From NCBI RefSeq assembly GCF_030151385.1, contig NZ_JASLDS010000042.1, positions 1-52,569 on the forward strand: a DNA stretch of 52,569 bases. Direction: 5' to 3'. Below are positions 42,444 to 50,916 of the stretch, piece by piece (positions within the stretch are counted from its first letter, which is position 1; the number at the start of each line of letters is the position of its first letter). This stretch comes from Soonwooa sp. Lineage in GTDB: Bacteria; Bacteroidota; Bacteroidia; Flavobacteriales; Weeksellaceae. Both the position numbers and the translations under genes were made by a program. The notes under the pieces are model-generated. The model saw nothing but the letters and a program-made list of their open reading frames with translations. It searched no databases and had not been told where the DNA came from.

Positions 42444-43142
42444 CTAAGACTTAATTCCTAATCGCGCAAAGAAAAGCCTTATAACAATGCTCAGAAACAT
42501 AACGATTACCACTGTTAGCAACCAATAAAACATACTCGAATTAACATAACTAATCCAGGATGTATCAATAAAAAACTTAGATTCTTGAGGATTATTCTTG
42601 CTGTAAAAAACTTCGTAATCACCTTTCTTGATCTGCTTTTTACCCCAATTTTCTAAGGACAGCTGTCTCTGTTCTTGGCTTTTAAAATCGAACATAAAAC
42701 CATCACGCTCCTCTACCCTTTCATTTTTTTTGTAATAACTCTTAGAATTTACAGAATAGCTATAGTTAACTGCAACATAGGGATGCGCACTTTTACCTCC
42801 TACAATACCAGTTGCCAGGCTATCTACAGTGACTTGGCTGGCTTGCATGCTAGGATTCCAAAGTCGGTAATCGTAAATTTTGAGTCTTGGCGAAAAAGAC
42901 AGTATGCCAATAACAATCATGTAACTGAAGCCTAAAACTAAAGTATAACGCCACCAGTCTGTCCAATTGAATTTTAGATAACCTCCAAATACAAAGATTG
43001 TTAATAAAACAGCAATCACTGCTGCATATACCAAATTGCTAATAGGCAAAATAAACAATACTATTCCCCAGATAACGATCATAGGTATTATCCAAATTAT
43101 CAACATCTGTCCCGCAACCGGAAAATTCTTTATTCCACTCAT
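42444..43142 (-). CDS. DUF3592-like membrane protein
   Basis: 232 residues with three N-terminal hydrophobic helices (about 10-33, 36-53 and 62-84), an extracytoplasmic beta-rich domain (about 95-195) containing YVAVNYSYSVNSKSYYKK and KKGDYEVFYSKNNPQESKFF, and a C-terminal helix (about 205-227). The YSYxVxGxxY and VxYxPxNPxxS pattern is that of DUF3592. Function unknown. It lies 14 bp downstream of the DUF779 gene on the same strand and could be cotranscribed. It is the first ordinary gene right of the accessory island. Confidence 0.7.
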   Translation of the reverse strand: MSGIKNFPVAGQMLIIWIIPMIVIWGIVLFILPISNLVYAAVIAVLLTIFVFGGYLKFNWTDWWRYTLVLGFSYMIVIGILSFSPRLKIYDYRLWNPSMQASQVTVDSLATGIVGGKSAHPYVAVNYSYSVNSKSYYKKNERVEERDGFMFDFKSQEQRQLSLENWGKKQIKKGDYEVFYSKNNPQESKFFIDTSWISYVNSSMFYWLLTVVIVMFLSIVIRLFFARLGIKS

Positions 43143-43156
43143 AAGTCTAAGATAGG

Positions 43157-43531
43157 TTATTCATTTCTTTTGATGGGCTCTAAATCTTTTAATTCTTCTG
43201 GCGTAAAAAGTCGGTAATGAACTTTGAAAGTTTTGCCCAAAGGTGTTTCCAAAGAAAATCCACCCGGACCAAAACCGTCGAGGACATCCAAAGTAAAATG
43301 TGAATACTGCCAATACTCGAATAGGTCGCGGTCAATCCAAAATTCGTAGTCTTTGATGTGCCCAATAAGAACATCATTCATTCTAGGGAAAAAGCCGCCT
43401 TTCTCAAAGCATTGCGGTTGCGTACCTTCGCAGCAACCTCCTGCTTGATAAAACATCAACGGTCCGTGTTGCGCCTCCAAAGTATTGATAACTTCCATAG
43501 CTTTATCTGTTACATCTAATCTCGATATCAT
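43157..43531 (-). CDS. DUF779 family protein
   Basis: 124 residues. The family core is clear: HGPLMFYQAGGCCEGTQPQCF, then DVLIGHIKDYEFWIDRDLFEYWQYSHFTLDVLDGFGPGGFSLETPLGKTFKVHYRLFT. DUF779 genes commonly sit next to aldehyde dehydrogenases, as here, and the CC pair suggests metal or thiol chemistry; the biochemical role is unknown. It lies downstream of the aldehyde dehydrogenase gene on the same strand but is separated from it by 417 bp with a folded segment and a terminator-like hairpin. Confidence 0.9.
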   Translation of the reverse strand: MISRLDVTDKAMEVINTLEAQHGPLMFYQAGGCCEGTQPQCFEKGGFFPRMNDVLIGHIKDYEFWIDRDLFEYWQYSHFTLDVLDGFGPGGFSLETPLGKTFKVHYRLFTPEELKDLEPIKRNE

Positions 43532-43568
43532 CTTTTTAATTTATTTAAAGTTAAATATTATTCTGAAA

Positions 43569-43599
43569 ACAAAAAACCTGACTCTAGTAAAGTCAGGTT
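43569..43599 (-). terminator. Terminator or attenuator hairpin upstream of DUF779
   Basis: AACCTGACT (43575-43583) pairs with AGTCAGGTT (43591-43599). On the minus strand it is followed by a T-run. It stands 44 bp upstream of the DUF779 start, so transcripts from the aldehyde dehydrogenase side would have to read through it. Confidence 0.75.
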
Positions 43600-43691
43600 A
43601 AAAAACACAAATTATTAGACAAATTAAGTTTTAAATTAATACCTATTGAAAAATCAAATTCTTCCTCTTCTTTGTCCGTCTATATCTTTTG

Positions 43692-43860
43692 TTACCTCAT
43701 CCGCGTGAGGGCGGAGCACATTGTCGGAGCTCGTTAATCTTGAAGCCAACTTCAATTTCTTTCAGCGACCAAAGTCACAAGGATTAGAATGATGCTTTGG
43801 CACACTCAATATCCTTGCTGAAAAGATTAACAGCGACTGTGCGTAGACCGACACTTGGTT
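43692..43860. other. Structured intergenic segment between aldehyde dehydrogenase and DUF779
   Basis: No gene. Several mutually compatible stems: GTTAATCTT/AAGATTAAC (43733-43741, 43823-43831), a perfect hairpin TTGAAG-CCAA-CTTCAA (43740-43755), TTTCAGC/GCTGAAA (about 43760-43766, 43818-43824) and CCAAAG/CTTTGG (43769-43774, 43795-43800). AAGGAT/ATCCTT and TGTCGG/CCGACA could form crossing pairs. GC content is higher than in the flanks. The strand is unknown; no named RNA family is recognised. Confidence 0.4.
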
Positions 43861-43948
43861 GCTTTGACTAAAAAAACACACCAATCACAACTTATTATAC
43901 TTTATCTAAAGTATGGCAACCAAGTGACACGCCCACAAAAATTGATTT

Positions 43949-45457
43949 CTAGAAGAAACCTAATTTGTTTTTGTTATATGAGATTAACATATTTTTTGTC
44001 TGACGATAGTGGTCTAACATCATTTTGTGGTTTTCGCGTCCGATACCAGACTGCTTGTAACCTCCAAATGGTGCACCTGCTGGATAAGAATGGTATTGGT
44101 TAACCCATACTCTACCTGCTTGGATAGCTCTAGGAACTGTATACAGCTGATGTGCATCTCTCGTCCAAACACCTGCTCCCAAACCATAAATCGTATCATT
44201 TGCGATAGCAATAGCTTCTGCTTCGTCCTTGAAAGTTGTTACCGCCAACACTGGTCCAAAAATCTCTTCTTGGAAGATTCTCATCTTGTTGTTGCCTTTG
44301 AAAAGCGTTGGTTGGATATAGTAGCCATCTTCAATATCACCACCCAAATGGTTAACATCGCCACCAGTTAATACTTCTGCGCCTTCTTCTTTACCCAACT
44401 TAATATAAGATACTATTTTATCTTTCTGAATCTTCGAAGCCTGCGCACCCATCATCACCGTCGGATCTAGTGGATTACCAACTTTGATCGCGTTAACTCT
44501 TTCAATAACTTTTGCGATAAAGGCATCATAAATATCTTCCTGAATCAACAATCTAGATGGACACGTACAGATCTCGCCTTGGTTAAGGGCAAATAATACT
44601 GCACCTTCAATGGCTTTGTCTAGGAACTCATCATCATGGTCCATCACCGAACTAAAGAATACGTTTGGCGATTTACCTCCCAATTCTAAAGTTACGGGAA
44701 TAATATTTTCGGTTGCATATTGCATTACCAATCTACCAGTCGCTGTAGAACCTGTAAAGGCTGCTTTGGCAACTTTTGGATTGGTTACTAATGGACGACC
44801 TAGCTCTGCCCCAAAACCATTAACAATGTTAATAACACCTGCAGGAATCAAATCGCCAATAAGCTCCATAAGAACCATAATAGAAATCGGCGTGCTTTCT
44901 GCTGGTTTTAGAACCACGCAGTTACCAGCTGCTAATGCTGGTGCAAGCTTCCAAACCGCCATTAGAATTGGAAAATTCCAAGGGATAATTTGTGCAATAA
45001 CCCCAAGTGGTTCGTTAACGATTAATGACACTGTATCTTTGTCCAACTCGTTGTGAGAACCTTCTTCTGCACGGATAACACCTGCAAAATATCTAAAGTG
45101 GTCAATTGCCAAAGGAATATCTGCCGCAAGGGTTTCACGAACCGCTTTTCCGTTATCCACAGTTTCCACAGAAGCGATGTATTGGAGGTTTTCCTCCATA
45201 CGATCTGCGATTTTATTCAAAATAATGCTACGTTCTGTAGCCGATGTATTTTTCCAAGTTTCAAAAGCTTTAGAAGCTGTATCAACAGCAAGCTCCAAAT
45301 CTTCTTTTGTAGAATGAGCCGCTTGGGTAAAGACTTTACCATCAATCGGTGATACAACATCAAAATATTTTCCTAAAACTGGTGCAACAAATTTGCCTCC
45401 GATGTAGTTATCATACTTTGCCTTTAATTCTGGTCTTTGTATTGCGTTTATACTCAT
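43949..45457 (-). CDS. NAD(P)+-dependent aldehyde dehydrogenase
   Basis: 502 residues, full length for the family. Oxidises an aldehyde to the acid in the cytoplasm. Seen: IIPWNFPILMAVWKLAPALAAGNCVVLKPAE, FTGSTATGRLVM, the general base Glu in VTLELGGKSPNVFF, the nucleophile Cys in NQGEICTCPSRLLI, EEIFGPVLAV and the C-terminal PFGGYKQSGIGRE. The closest described relatives with an adjacent DUF779 gene are the ExaC/acetaldehyde dehydrogenase type, so a short aliphatic aldehyde substrate is a fair guess. It is divergent from the AraC-family regulator (250 bp apart), which probably controls it. Confidence 0.95.
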   Translation of the reverse strand: MSINAIQRPELKAKYDNYIGGKFVAPVLGKYFDVVSPIDGKVFTQAAHSTKEDLELAVDTASKAFETWKNTSATERSIILNKIADRMEENLQYIASVETVDNGKAVRETLAADIPLAIDHFRYFAGVIRAEEGSHNELDKDTVSLIVNEPLGVIAQIIPWNFPILMAVWKLAPALAAGNCVVLKPAESTPISIMVLMELIGDLIPAGVINIVNGFGAELGRPLVTNPKVAKAAFTGSTATGRLVMQYATENIIPVTLELGGKSPNVFFSSVMDHDDEFLDKAIEGAVLFALNQGEICTCPSRLLIQEDIYDAFIAKVIERVNAIKVGNPLDPTVMMGAQASKIQKDKIVSYIKLGKEEGAEVLTGGDVNHLGGDIEDGYYIQPTLFKGNNKMRIFQEEIFGPVLAVTTFKDEAEAIAIANDTIYGLGAGVWTRDAHQLYTVPRAIQAGRVWVNQYHSYPAGAPFGGYKQSGIGRENHKMMLDHYRQTKNMLISYNKNKLGFF

Positions 45458-45707
45458 AATATCTATTGTTTTTAAATTATTTTTAAATGAGATTCACCAA
45501 TAAGTTAATATTAATCTATAAGATTTTTGTTTTTATTGATGAATCGAAATTAGCTTACTCCATTTCAAAAAAATAGCAGAATCCTACATATTTATAGTAA
45601 AATCCTCTTTCTGTTGTCAACTTTATATTTTCGTTAACAAAACATTAGAAGTTTGTTAAAAAATATTTTCTTATTTTTAAGCAATTAGCTTTTTAAAGAA
45701 GGACATT

Positions 45708-46631
45708 ATGGCGCTAGGCAAATCATATATTCAGCAACCCGCATTATTAAAGGAAAATCAACTCGGAAGTATTGTAGAAAATAGAACTTCGTACACTTTA
45801 AAAAATTGTGAGTTTAATATATATGAGACGCATAGCAATGCTTTTGATGTTAAATTACATTTTAACGATGTTGCTTTTACCGCAATGCTGCGTGGTAAAA
45901 AAAGGCTAAAATTGGATGGCAAAACCGACTACTTCGAATATCTTCCTGGCGAGAGCGTTTTGGTTGCACCTGGCGAAACAATGGTCATCGACTTTCCCGA
46001 AGCGGACGATGCGCCATCACAATGTTTGTCGCTAAGCCTTAATTCTGAATTCATTGAGAATACGCTTAACCATCTTAACCTTAATGAAGCCAAAGTTGAC
46101 GAAAGCAGTTCTTGGAAGCTTCAAAATCAGGAATACTATCTTTTTAATACCGCATCGTTAACATCTGCGACCAACAACATCATGCGAATCGCGATGGACG
46201 ATAACACGCATAAAGATTTGATGGCAGATTTTGCACTGAAAGAACTCCTGATCCGCCTGATGCAAACGCAAGCAAGCACAATGATTCAGTCTCAGCTTTC
46301 GAAGAATCAGTCACGTTTGGGATTTGTTGTGGATTATATCAAAAAGAATCTCCACCAAAAACTGAACATCGACCAAATGGCAAAAATGGCTTATGTCAGC
46401 AAGTCGAACTTCTTCAAAATGTTTAAAGAAGAATTGGGGATTTCGCCCAATGATTTTATTCTTAAAGAGCGTATTAACCTTGCAAAAGACCTATTAAAAG
46501 GACAAAGCAGCATTAAAGAAGTCGCTTTCCAAACGGGTTTTACAGATACCAATTATTTCACAAGAGTTTTTAAACAATATGCTGGCACGACACCAAAATC
46601 TTTCCAGAACAACATTTTTGATTTGAGTTGA
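45708..46631 (+). CDS. AraC-family transcriptional regulator
   Basis: 307 residues. N-terminal AraC_N/cupin-like ligand domain (about 30-185: YETHSNAFDVKLHFNDVAFTAMLRGKKRL, EYLPGESVLVAPGETMVIDFPEA) and C-terminal double helix-turn-helix (about 200-300: LNIDQMAKMAYVSKSNFFKMFKEELGISPNDFILKERINLAKDLL and SIKEVAFQTGFTDTNYFTRVFKQYAGTTPKSF). The N-terminal part is of the type seen in regulators beside aldehyde dehydrogenases. It is divergent from the aldehyde dehydrogenase gene, so aldehyde-responsive control of that gene is a likely role. Confidence 0.92.
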   Translation: MALGKSYIQQPALLKENQLGSIVENRTSYTLKNCEFNIYETHSNAFDVKLHFNDVAFTAMLRGKKRLKLDGKTDYFEYLPGESVLVAPGETMVIDFPEADDAPSQCLSLSLNSEFIENTLNHLNLNEAKVDESSSWKLQNQEYYLFNTASLTSATNNIMRIAMDDNTHKDLMADFALKELLIRLMQTQASTMIQSQLSKNQSRLGFVVDYIKKNLHQKLNIDQMAKMAYVSKSNFFKMFKEELGISPNDFILKERINLAKDLLKGQSSIKEVAFQTGFTDTNYFTRVFKQYAGTTPKSFQNNIFDLS

Positions 46632-46783
46632 TTTTTTCTTTTTTAAAACAGAGAAAGAGTACTAACATCCTGAAAATCTCGACTACATGCATCAAATTGC
46701 TTTAATTTTAAAATTAAATAAGCAATAAAGCATTGTTCAAGTTTTGAGATTTATTCTTATTTTCATTGCTATTAAACACAAGA

Positions 46784-47533
46784 ATGAAAAAAACTATTTT
46801 GCTAATCTCAGTTGGAGGAATTATTTTCTTTTTCTTACTTGTGTCAATCATCAATTATTTTGATTCTAAAAAAAGTTTTAAAGAAGCCAATACCCGTCAA
46901 TATTTAACGGAGATAAAAAAGCAAAACAACTGGACGATTACACGGATAAGCAAAAATAGTTGTGCTTCCCTAGATGAAGATAACACAAAGCCTAATAATT
47001 TAGCGCCTGTTTGTTACGATAGTATTACAAAAATTTTCTACGCAGAAACCACCAATCTTAACACACAGTTTGGCGCAAGGATTCCTCGTGAAAATCGAAC
47101 TTGGATACACTTCACAACGGACGGAAAAATCACCGATTCGGCAAAGTTGGACGAAAAGAATCATCTCATCGGCAAACCTCTCCATACTTTAAATTTGAAT
47201 GAAAATAAAAATTCTGAATCTAAATTCTACATTTCTAAATACCTCAAATTAAAAGATAACTGGAATCGTGTCAATCCGTTCTACGCTTGGGGAAATCCAA
47301 ATGGAAATGGTATACAAGTTTTATCGGACGGTATTGCTTTTGTGAATCTAGTGCTAAAAAAAGATACTCTAAAATTCAAAGTCAATGCTAGACAAGATGA
47401 ATTGAGCACCAGCTCTCAAATTTGGCTTTATGCATCCGACATTACAAAGCTTGAAAATAATGATTTTATTCTCGTAGAAATACTAGGAGATAATGATGAG
47501 AATGGATTGTATTTGATTCATCAACAGTTTTAA
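46784..47533 (+). CDS. Hypothetical protein with N-terminal membrane anchor
   Basis: 249 residues from the ATG at 46784 (the frame is open from a TTG 18 bp earlier). One N-terminal hydrophobic helix (about 4-23) acts as anchor or signal; the rest is predicted extracytoplasmic, polar and beta-rich, with two Cys in a KNSCASLDEDN...VCYDS stretch that might pair. The C-terminal WLYASDITKLENNDFILVEILGDNDENGLYLIHQQF looks like a complete domain end. No family recognised. Monocistronic by context. Confidence 0.62.
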   Translation: MKKTILLISVGGIIFFFLLVSIINYFDSKKSFKEANTRQYLTEIKKQNNWTITRISKNSCASLDEDNTKPNNLAPVCYDSITKIFYAETTNLNTQFGARIPRENRTWIHFTTDGKITDSAKLDEKNHLIGKPLHTLNLNENKNSESKFYISKYLKLKDNWNRVNPFYAWGNPNGNGIQVLSDGIAFVNLVLKKDTLKFKVNARQDELSTSSQIWLYASDITKLENNDFILVEILGDNDENGLYLIHQQF

Positions 47534-47623
47534 GAAAGGATAAAAACGCAAGCTTTTGAAGAAAAACGATGCATTCGGTAATGAGAATACAGAAGTATGC
47601 TATCAAAAAAGTAGTTTTAAAGC

Positions 47624-48148
47624 TTACTTACTTTTTTTAGCAAAAAGAAATTTCTTATCCGAAAAATTGTAAAGTGGAACTGTTAAACCTACATTCAGGG
47701 TATTTATGGGAAAGTCATCGACTTTATTTAGTCGCATCGAGTAACCAACAAACAATCGAAATGCACTTCCTCCCAATGCAAAGTATGGCATCAATCGAGG
47801 TTGAACATTTTTAAAATCAGTATAAAGCAAAAAATCACTACCCAAACAAAGCCCACTTCCAGCAAAAGCAAAACCCAACTTTGGAGCCACATAAAAATGC
47901 GAACTATTAAAAATTAACTCCGTACCAAAATTATAATTGTATGACGCAGGATGACGTTGTCTGCCATCATCAAATCTCACCTTCGAATAAGCGAACTCAA
48001 TATGATGCAATGTTGCAGACTTCACAGCATCACTTGCTTCAAACGAAGCTTGGTAACCAAAAAGCAACACATCATTCTTTGCAAGATTATTTTGACCAAA
48101 AACGACAATGCCAGTTGTCATCAAAACTAAGGAGCTTAACTTTCTCAT
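47624..48148 (-). CDS. Secreted beta-rich protein, probably outer membrane
   Basis: 174 residues with a signal peptide (1-18, ending VVFGQ). The mature part has alternating strands with Tyr/Phe (SATLHHIEFAYSKV, SHFYVAPKLGFAFAG, YFALGGSAFRLFVGYSMRLNK), suggesting a small beta barrel. No named family. Its start overlaps the stop of the TrmH-family gene (ATGA at 48145), so it is translationally coupled to it despite having no evident functional link. Confidence 0.65.
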   Translation of the reverse strand: MRKLSSLVLMTTGIVVFGQNNLAKNDVLLFGYQASFEASDAVKSATLHHIEFAYSKVRFDDGRQRHPASYNYNFGTELIFNSSHFYVAPKLGFAFAGSGLCLGSDFLLYTDFKNVQPRLMPYFALGGSAFRLFVGYSMRLNKVDDFPINTLNVGLTVPLYNFSDKKFLFAKKSK

Positions 48149-48807
48149 ACTTGCTGTGACTTAAGATAATGTTCCAAAATTTCTTGTCCACTTCGGATAG
48201 AATTGACGGTCCAGCGGATTTTAGTTTCTAAAAGCTTATCTCCTGTTAATTTGTAATCAATATCAGATTTTATCAATTTTTGTTTGAGGTCGTACATACA
48301 AATTGCAGCCGCAACCGATACATTAAAACTTTGTGTAAATCCAAACATTGGAATAGCCAAGGTTTCATCTGCAAAATCCAAAAGCTCGTCTGTTGTACCT
48401 TCCCATTCGGTTCCGAAAACCAAAGCCAAAGGCTCGTTGGGTTGATAATCTGGAAGCATCGTCGCATTACGTTCTGGCGATACTGCAACAATCTTGTAAC
48501 CACGATCACGAACTTTCTGTAATGAAGCAATCTCGCGCGGCATTTTTTCGACATCTACCCAAGTATCAGCGCCTTTTGTCACACGAAGATTGGGATCGAA
48601 AACATTCTCTTTTTCTAAAGCAACAACTTTGTGAAATCCGCAAGCTTCAACAGAACGAAGTATTGCCGCAGCATTTCGAAACTGATAGACGTCTTCTACA
48701 ACTGGCAAAATAAAATCGGAGCTTTCTGGTGCGAAATGTTCAATCTTGCGTAATCGCTCTTCTGTTAAAAATTGTTTGAGATAGTCGTAGGTTGCTTCTA
48801 AATTCAT
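48145..48807 (-). CDS. TrmH-family tRNA/rRNA 2'-O-methyltransferase
   Basis: 220 residues. SPOUT methyltransferase with the SpoU motifs FRNAAAILRSVEACGFHKV (motif 1), LALVFGTEWEGTTDELL (motif 2) and IPMFGFTQSFNVSVAAAICMYDLKQKL (motif 3), which together form the SAM-binding knot. The C-terminal extension with WTVNSIRSGQEILEHYL is as in TrmH (tRNA Gm18 methyltransferase). TrmH is the most likely identity, though family paralogues acting on rRNA cannot be excluded. Cytoplasmic. First gene of a coupled pair with the membrane-type protein downstream. Confidence 0.88.
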   Translation of the reverse strand: MNLEATYDYLKQFLTEERLRKIEHFAPESSDFILPVVEDVYQFRNAAAILRSVEACGFHKVVALEKENVFDPNLRVTKGADTWVDVEKMPREIASLQKVRDRGYKIVAVSPERNATMLPDYQPNEPLALVFGTEWEGTTDELLDFADETLAIPMFGFTQSFNVSVAAAICMYDLKQKLIKSDIDYKLTGDKLLETKIRWTVNSIRSGQEILEHYLKSQQV

Positions 48808-48904
48808 GCTGCAAAAGTAGCGTTTTTTTTAATTTTAAAACAGAACACATCAATTCATAAATAGGATAAATAGGAAACAAAACAATCTCGATTTTTAAAA
48901 CAAA

Positions 48905-48932
48905 AAAAGCGAAACCTTTCGATTTCGCTTTT
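48905..48932 (-). terminator. Rho-independent terminator of yidC
   Basis: AAAAGCGAAA (48905-48914) pairs with TTTCGCTTTT (48923-48932), with a T-run following on the minus strand. It is 17 bp after the yidC stop at 48950. Confidence 0.85.
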
Positions 48933-48949
48933 AATATGGATAGTTAAGA

Positions 48950-50737
48950 TTATTTCTTATTTTTTCCTTGTTGCTTTTGCTGCTCTTGTGCTTGTTCCAT
49001 CATCTCTCTCATTCGTTTTTGGAAACGACCTTCAGGTTTTGGCGCTTTTTGTTTGTTCTCTTGGATCTGAGCATGAATTTTCTTTTCATCCAAAATCACA
49101 TATTTAATCACCAAAATAATAATGATGTTAATCGCGTTTGACACAAAATAATACCAAGAAAGACCAGAGGCAGAAGTATTCAAGAAGAACAAGAATGTTA
49201 CTGGGAAGATATACATCATCACCTTCATATTCGGCATTCCTTCTTGTTGCGGTTGTTGCATATTACCTGCTGTCATCATCGTATAGATCAAAATAACAAC
49301 TGTACACGCCAACGCAAAAATACTTAAGTGATCACCTAAAAATGGTATCTTGAAAGGTAATTTAATTAAATCATCATAAGCGGTTAAATCTTCAGCAAAC
49401 CAGAAACTCTTACCTCTAAGGTCCAACATATTCGGGAAGAAACGGAACAAGGCATAGAATAACGGCACCTGCACCAAGGCTGGAAGACATCCTGCCAATT
49501 GGTTGACGCCAGCTTTCCTGTAGACTGCCATCGTCTCTTGTTGCTTCTTCATTGGGTCCGCATCTTTGTACTTTTTGTTAACCTCATCAATCTCTGGACG
49601 AATCACCTTCATCATGGCACTCAACTTATGTTGCTTGTACATTACAGGCGAAAGAACAAGTTTAACAATAATCGTCATGATGAAAATTGCCCAACCTGCT
49701 GCAATTCCCCAAGATGAAATCAAGTTATACATCGGGATGAAAACATGTCTGTTAAGCGATCCAATGAATGACCATCCTAATGGAAGAATCTCGTCAAAGT
49801 TTTTGTTATAAGATTTTAATAAAGGTAAATCCAACGGCAAGAAATACCATGTGAAATCTTGGTTAAACTCGCCACCGTTAAAGGCAACTTGTCCATCATA
49901 GTTGAATTTTTTAAGATATTCTCCTGTTTCGATATTTTCTTGGAAACCTTTAGATTGTGTGAAACCATGTTGCGCTTCGATAACCGCTGCGAAGAATTGC
50001 TGCTTTACACCAATCCAGTTAAGCGTTTCTTTGGACTCGTCCATGTCAGAACGCGCATCATAATCGTAAGATTTATAATTGTTAAATCCGTAAGTAAACT
50101 CTGTATGCGTTTGCTCTTGAGAACGACCTTTTTCGGATTCTCTAACATTGTAATTCCACTTGAAAGTCGCTTTGTTGTCCGAAGTCAAATTCGCTAAACC
50201 TTGCGTTCTTACTTTAAAATCTAAAGTATATTTTGGACTTAATGTATAGATAAACTGAATAGTAGCACCACTAAGTTGACTTGTCAAAGTCACAGTATTT
50301 CCAGCTACAGTAGGCGTAAACACCAAATCTTTTGTGTTTACAATTTTGCCAGCTTTATCTTTAAACTCAAAACCATATTCAGCATTTTTGTTGCTAAAAA
50401 GGTAAAGTGGTTTGTTTTTATTTTTTCCGTCGTAAGCATTAAACTTGTTAAGTCTTACAGAGCTAACTTCACCACCAAGGCTAGAAAATTCTAAGCTAAG
50501 TTCATCATTTTTAAGATTAACTGTTTGTATGGCATTCGGCGTAACATTGGTGTTAAGCTCAGTTGCTGGAGTAGCTTTGGCTGCCGTTGTTTGTTCAGTT
50601 TTGGCTTTCTTTGCGATATCCTCTTGTTCTGTTGCGGCTTGTCTATTTTGGAAATAGAGCATAAAACCTATCAAAAGTAGAGATAGTACACCGAAGCTAA
50701 TTAACTGATTTTTGTCCAGTCCGTTGTTCTGTTGCAT
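48950..50737 (-). CDS. yidC: Membrane protein insertase YidC
   Basis: 595 residues. Inserts inner-membrane proteins with or without SecYEG. N-terminal helix (about 8-27), large periplasmic P1 domain (about 60-340), then the five-helix YidC/Oxa1 core (about 345-545), including WAIFIMTIIVKLVLSPVMYKQHKLSAMMKVIRPEI, KAGVNQLAGCLPALVQVPLFYALF and FPVTFLFFLNTSASGLSWYYFVSN. The C-terminal tail is Lys/Gln-rich (about 555-595), typical of ribosome contact in such proteins. Follows pyrG on the same strand, 179 bp downstream with a hairpin between, so partial cotranscription is possible. Confidence 0.97.
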   Translation of the reverse strand: MQQNNGLDKNQLISFGVLSLLLIGFMLYFQNRQAATEQEDIAKKAKTEQTTAAKATPATELNTNVTPNAIQTVNLKNDELSLEFSSLGGEVSSVRLNKFNAYDGKNKNKPLYLFSNKNAEYGFEFKDKAGKIVNTKDLVFTPTVAGNTVTLTSQLSGATIQFIYTLSPKYTLDFKVRTQGLANLTSDNKATFKWNYNVRESEKGRSQEQTHTEFTYGFNNYKSYDYDARSDMDESKETLNWIGVKQQFFAAVIEAQHGFTQSKGFQENIETGEYLKKFNYDGQVAFNGGEFNQDFTWYFLPLDLPLLKSYNKNFDEILPLGWSFIGSLNRHVFIPMYNLISSWGIAAGWAIFIMTIIVKLVLSPVMYKQHKLSAMMKVIRPEIDEVNKKYKDADPMKKQQETMAVYRKAGVNQLAGCLPALVQVPLFYALFRFFPNMLDLRGKSFWFAEDLTAYDDLIKLPFKIPFLGDHLSIFALACTVVILIYTMMTAGNMQQPQQEGMPNMKVMMYIFPVTFLFFLNTSASGLSWYYFVSNAINIIIILVIKYVILDEKKIHAQIQENKQKAPKPEGRFQKRMREMMEQAQEQQKQQGKNKK

Positions 50738-50877
50738 TCGTAATAATTTGAAAATTCTGAATTCGAAATTCTAAAACTTCTAGCTCTTTTTAATTAAATT
50801 TTAAGAGGACAAAAATAAGATTTATTTTTCAGATAACTACTTTTAGCTGACTAATCTTTATCATCCTGATAATAAGA

Positions 50878-50910
50878 CGAATGACCTAAAAAAATACTTT
50901 AGGTCATTCG
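50878..50910 (-). terminator. Hairpin after pyrG
   Basis: CGAATGACCTAAA (50878-50890) pairs with TTTAGGTCATTCG (50898-50910), a perfect 13-bp stem immediately after the pyrG stop. The T-run on the minus strand is weak, so read-through into yidC may occur. Confidence 0.7.
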
Positions 50911-50916
50911 ATAATT

